From the NCBI GenBank assembly GCA_023663725.1, contig JAMPGX010000011.1, positions 44,012 through 108,011 on the forward strand: DNA of 64,000 bases, given 5' to 3'. The translations under genes and the position numbers were made by a program. This DNA is from a bacterium (lineage in GTDB: Bacteria > Bacillota > Clostridia > Lachnospirales > Lachnospiraceae). A model generated the notes under the pieces. The model had not been told where the DNA came from. It ran no database searches and saw only the letters and a program-made list of their open reading frames with translations. Each line of letters begins with the position of its first letter. The first letter of the stretch is position 1. Positions 61,898 through 64,000 of the stretch are shown here, piece by piece.

Positions 61898-63835
61898 TCA
61901 CTCTCCGTACTCAATCGTCATATCGCCCGTGTACTTCCGCTCCATATCGTGTCGCTTCTTGCGATTCTCCACAGAATCAAATATTATGCTGAAATCATAG
62001 TCTGCCGGATAGAGCCTGTCGGCCGCCACATGGAGCTTCACCCGCTTGTGGTTGATCCAGATCTTGCGGTCTGGCAGCTGCACTCTCAGACACCCTTTGG
62101 CATTCACCGGCTCGCAGACGATACCGATCTTGTGGTCGGGATAGAGCATCACACTGTCCCCCCGCTGGAACTTATGGGACAAATCTTTCTTACTCGGAAC
62201 AGGGCGATCCCTCTGTATGCGGGGGCCGCCGGAGGGCCGCGCTAGCAGGCTCTTTTCGCCCGTGAGCTCACTGCCATAGGCCGCTCGCCGCGCCACATCC
62301 AGCAGGGAGCGAGACATGCCCAGCCTTTCCGCGATGGCGAAGGCGCAGGAGGCGCCTGCCTCTCCGATCACCATGCGGTACAGCGGCCGGAGGCTCTCCT
62401 GATCAAAGGTCATGCGCGCGTTGGTCACTCCAACCGTTCGAGCGGCGTATTCCTTGACTTCCGGGTAATGAGTCGTCACCAGAAACAGGCAGCCGCTCTC
62501 CCGCAGCGCCTCCAGAATCGCTATGGCGATCCCCATCCCCTCGGTGGGATCGGTGCCGGAACCCAATTCGTCCATGATGACAAGGCTCTCCGAGTTGACC
62601 CGTCCCAGAATATCCAATACATTCGTGATATGTGCTGAAAAGGTAGACAGATTCTCTGATAGACTCTGGCCGTCCCCGATATCGCACAGATACTGGCTGT
62701 TCATGCACACCCGAGCCTCCCGGCAGGGCACATGTAACCCCCACTGTGCCAGCATACAGCACAGCGCCACGGTCTTGAGCGCCACAGTCTTGCCTCCTGT
62801 GTTGGGACCCGTGATGACCACGCCCCGACAGGGCGCGCCGTCTCCTGCCGTCCCCTCCCCTAAGACAAAATCAAGCGGCACTGTCATATCGCGATCCATC
62901 AGTGGATGCCTGGCGCCCACCAGCCGGATACTCCGGTCCGTGCCCACGGCAGGAGCCACGCAGTCCCACTCCAAGCTGAGCTTCCCCTTGGAGAACGCAT
63001 AGTCAAGACGCTCCATGATCCGGCTGTTTTCCCGCAGCGCCTCCATCTGTTCTGCGAGCATTGCCGTCAAAGTATACAGAATGCGCCGCACTTCATTGTC
63101 CTCCTGTATCTGCAGCAGCGCCAGCTCCTCCTCGTATTTCTGTACCGCCACAGGCTCGATAAACAGGGTGTTGCCTGTAGCTGACTTGTCTATGACGCTG
63201 CCGCTTACGCGGGACTTATATTCCTTTTTCACGGGCACACACAGATGTCCGCTGCGCAGGACGCAGAAGCTGTCCGACATACAATCCCTCTGGACGCGCA
63301 GCACAGCCTCCGCCCTCTCCTTGCGCTTCTCCTGCGTGCGCTGAATCTGGCCGCGCAGATCAAAGAGTTCTCGGGAGGCGTGATCGTCCACCTGGCCGCC
63401 CCTGATCTGCTGATGAAGCTGCGCTCTGACCTCCTCCAGCGGCTGCAAGCTCTCTCCATAGAAGGCCAACGGAATCTGATACTGCTGCCCCCTGGCCAGA
63501 TAATCCTGCATACGCTTTACCGCGGTGAGCGCGCCCCCTGCCTGCTCCAACTGCTCTGGACTCAGCATATCGCCCTTCTGTGCAATCAGCAGAATGCTCT
63601 CCATCCCCTCCAGGGACACCAGCGGCGGTGTGCCGAATTTCTCCAGAAGCTCCCTGCTCTCCGCAGTCTCCCGCAGAGCTGCCTGCAGTTGTCTCTCCGC
63701 CAGTATCGGCTCCGCCTCCTCTATCCTGGCGCGGGCCGCGGCGGTCAGCGCCAGCCCCGCCCATATTTGCCTGATTCTCTCCAGCTCCAGTCCGGAAGCT
63801 GTCTTTTGATTTTCTATTTTCACTATTTTCTCCAT
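61898..63835 (-). CDS. MutS2-like ATPase without a Smr domain
   Basis: This 645-residue protein has N-terminal MutS-type core and clamp regions (1-310), then the ATPase with Walker A GPNTGGKT (about 343-350), Walker B IMDELGSGTDPTEG and the composite-site TTHYPEVK. The C-terminus ends with a short KOW-like, basic segment (RGDSVMLYPDHKIG) and lacks the Smr nuclease domain that full-length MutS2 (about 780 residues) carries. GGAGGAAAGG precedes the ATG. MutS2 proteins act in recombination control or rescue of collided ribosomes; loss of Smr would remove the nuclease step. Confidence 0.88.
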   Translation of the reverse strand: MEKIVKIENQKTASGLELERIRQIWAGLALTAAARARIEEAEPILAERQLQAALRETAESRELLEKFGTPPLVSLEGMESILLIAQKGDMLSPEQLEQAGGALTAVKRMQDYLARGQQYQIPLAFYGESLQPLEEVRAQLHQQIRGGQVDDHASRELFDLRGQIQRTQEKRKERAEAVLRVQRDCMSDSFCVLRSGHLCVPVKKEYKSRVSGSVIDKSATGNTLFIEPVAVQKYEEELALLQIQEDNEVRRILYTLTAMLAEQMEALRENSRIMERLDYAFSKGKLSLEWDCVAPAVGTDRSIRLVGARHPLMDRDMTVPLDFVLGEGTAGDGAPCRGVVITGPNTGGKTVALKTVALCCMLAQWGLHVPCREARVCMNSQYLCDIGDGQSLSENLSTFSAHITNVLDILGRVNSESLVIMDELGSGTDPTEGMGIAIAILEALRESGCLFLVTTHYPEVKEYAARTVGVTNARMTFDQESLRPLYRMVIGEAGASCAFAIAERLGMSRSLLDVARRAAYGSELTGEKSLLARPSGGPRIQRDRPVPSKKDLSHKFQRGDSVMLYPDHKIGIVCEPVNAKGCLRVQLPDRKIWINHKRVKLHVAADRLYPADYDFSIIFDSVENRKKRHDMERKYTGDMTIEYGE

Positions 63836-64000
63836 CCTTTCCTCCCTTTATGAGCTTGCGCTCTCATATCTGTGGATGCCCAGCCGCCAGGTCAGTGTAG
63901 CCGCTCAAAATTTTTGACAAAAATTTTTAAAAAAAATGTCAAAACTTTTCCGAAAATATTTTCCGAATTATAATACACAGTTATCCGTTGGGGATGGCAC
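63836..64000. other. AT-rich region upstream of the MutS2-like gene
   Basis: TTTTGACA (about 63912-63919) and TGTCAAAA (about 63937-63944) form an inverted repeat around an A/T run. A TATAAT lies near 63969-63974, usable on either strand. GAAAATATTTTC is a second palindrome. The region probably holds promoters for the MutS2-like gene and for a gene beyond the right edge. Confidence 0.4.

Overview
The window looks like chromosomal DNA of a Gram-positive anaerobe of the Clostridia, most likely Lachnospiraceae. This is inferred from the strong GGAGG-type ribosome binding sites, frequent GTG/TTG starts, a GGDEF protein with a LacI-type sensor, a YtrA-type GntR regulator with a DUF1648-like membrane partner, LrgAB, a Clostridia-type Wadjet operon and a MutS2-like protein. 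Most of the sequence is moderately GC-rich. About 17.8-19.3 kb and 28-39 kb are clearly AT-rich and look horizontally acquired. No rRNA, tRNA, CRISPR array, transposase or integrase was recognised.

Layout. 0-11 kb: signalling and export. There are two large membrane hybrid histidine kinases of the same type, the second broken by an in-frame amber codon, on either side of a heterodimeric ABC exporter. A 107-bp relic of a paralogous exporter lies at the left edge. 11-24 kb: nucleic-acid enzymes (RecQ-type helicase, a helicase-nuclease fusion, a SNF2 helicase with SWIM-domain partner), a lipoprotein cyclophilin and two AAA/DUF4143 ATPases. One ATPase is preceded by four boxes spaced exactly 34 bp apart. 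24-26 kb: a DUF305 protein, LrgAB and a small CxxC protein.

26-44 kb: a defence island, all on the minus strand. It holds a GmrSD-like DUF262 protein, a membrane protein, a PLD-helicase with a methyltransferase, and an AT-rich operon of 5-methylcytosine methyltransferase, double-GHKL ATPase, receiver-like protein, HNH endonuclease and a decayed Vsr repair endonuclease. A GIY-YIG/DUF4357 protein and a three-gene cluster of unknown function follow. 44-52 kb: an alpha/beta hydrolase, then a complete jetABCD (Wadjet) operon facing it across a shared terminator.

52-64 kb: a membrane spermidine-synthase-like protein, a uridine-kinase-like P-loop protein, a GntR/membrane-protein operon, a truncated HD-domain gene, a GGDEF protein, a hemerythrin/CheX-like/receiver protein and a MutS2-like protein without Smr. 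Two copies of a long-hairpin repeat with covarying arms sit just upstream of the ABC exporter and the GntR operon.

The best candidate for a new system is the operon at 31.9-38.9 kb. A DNA methyltransferase and an HNH nuclease are combined with one polypeptide carrying both a MORC/Hsp90-like and a histidine-kinase-like ATPase with a possible H-box, followed by a protein with a receiver-like segment. This suggests nucleotide- or phosphorelay-controlled restriction.
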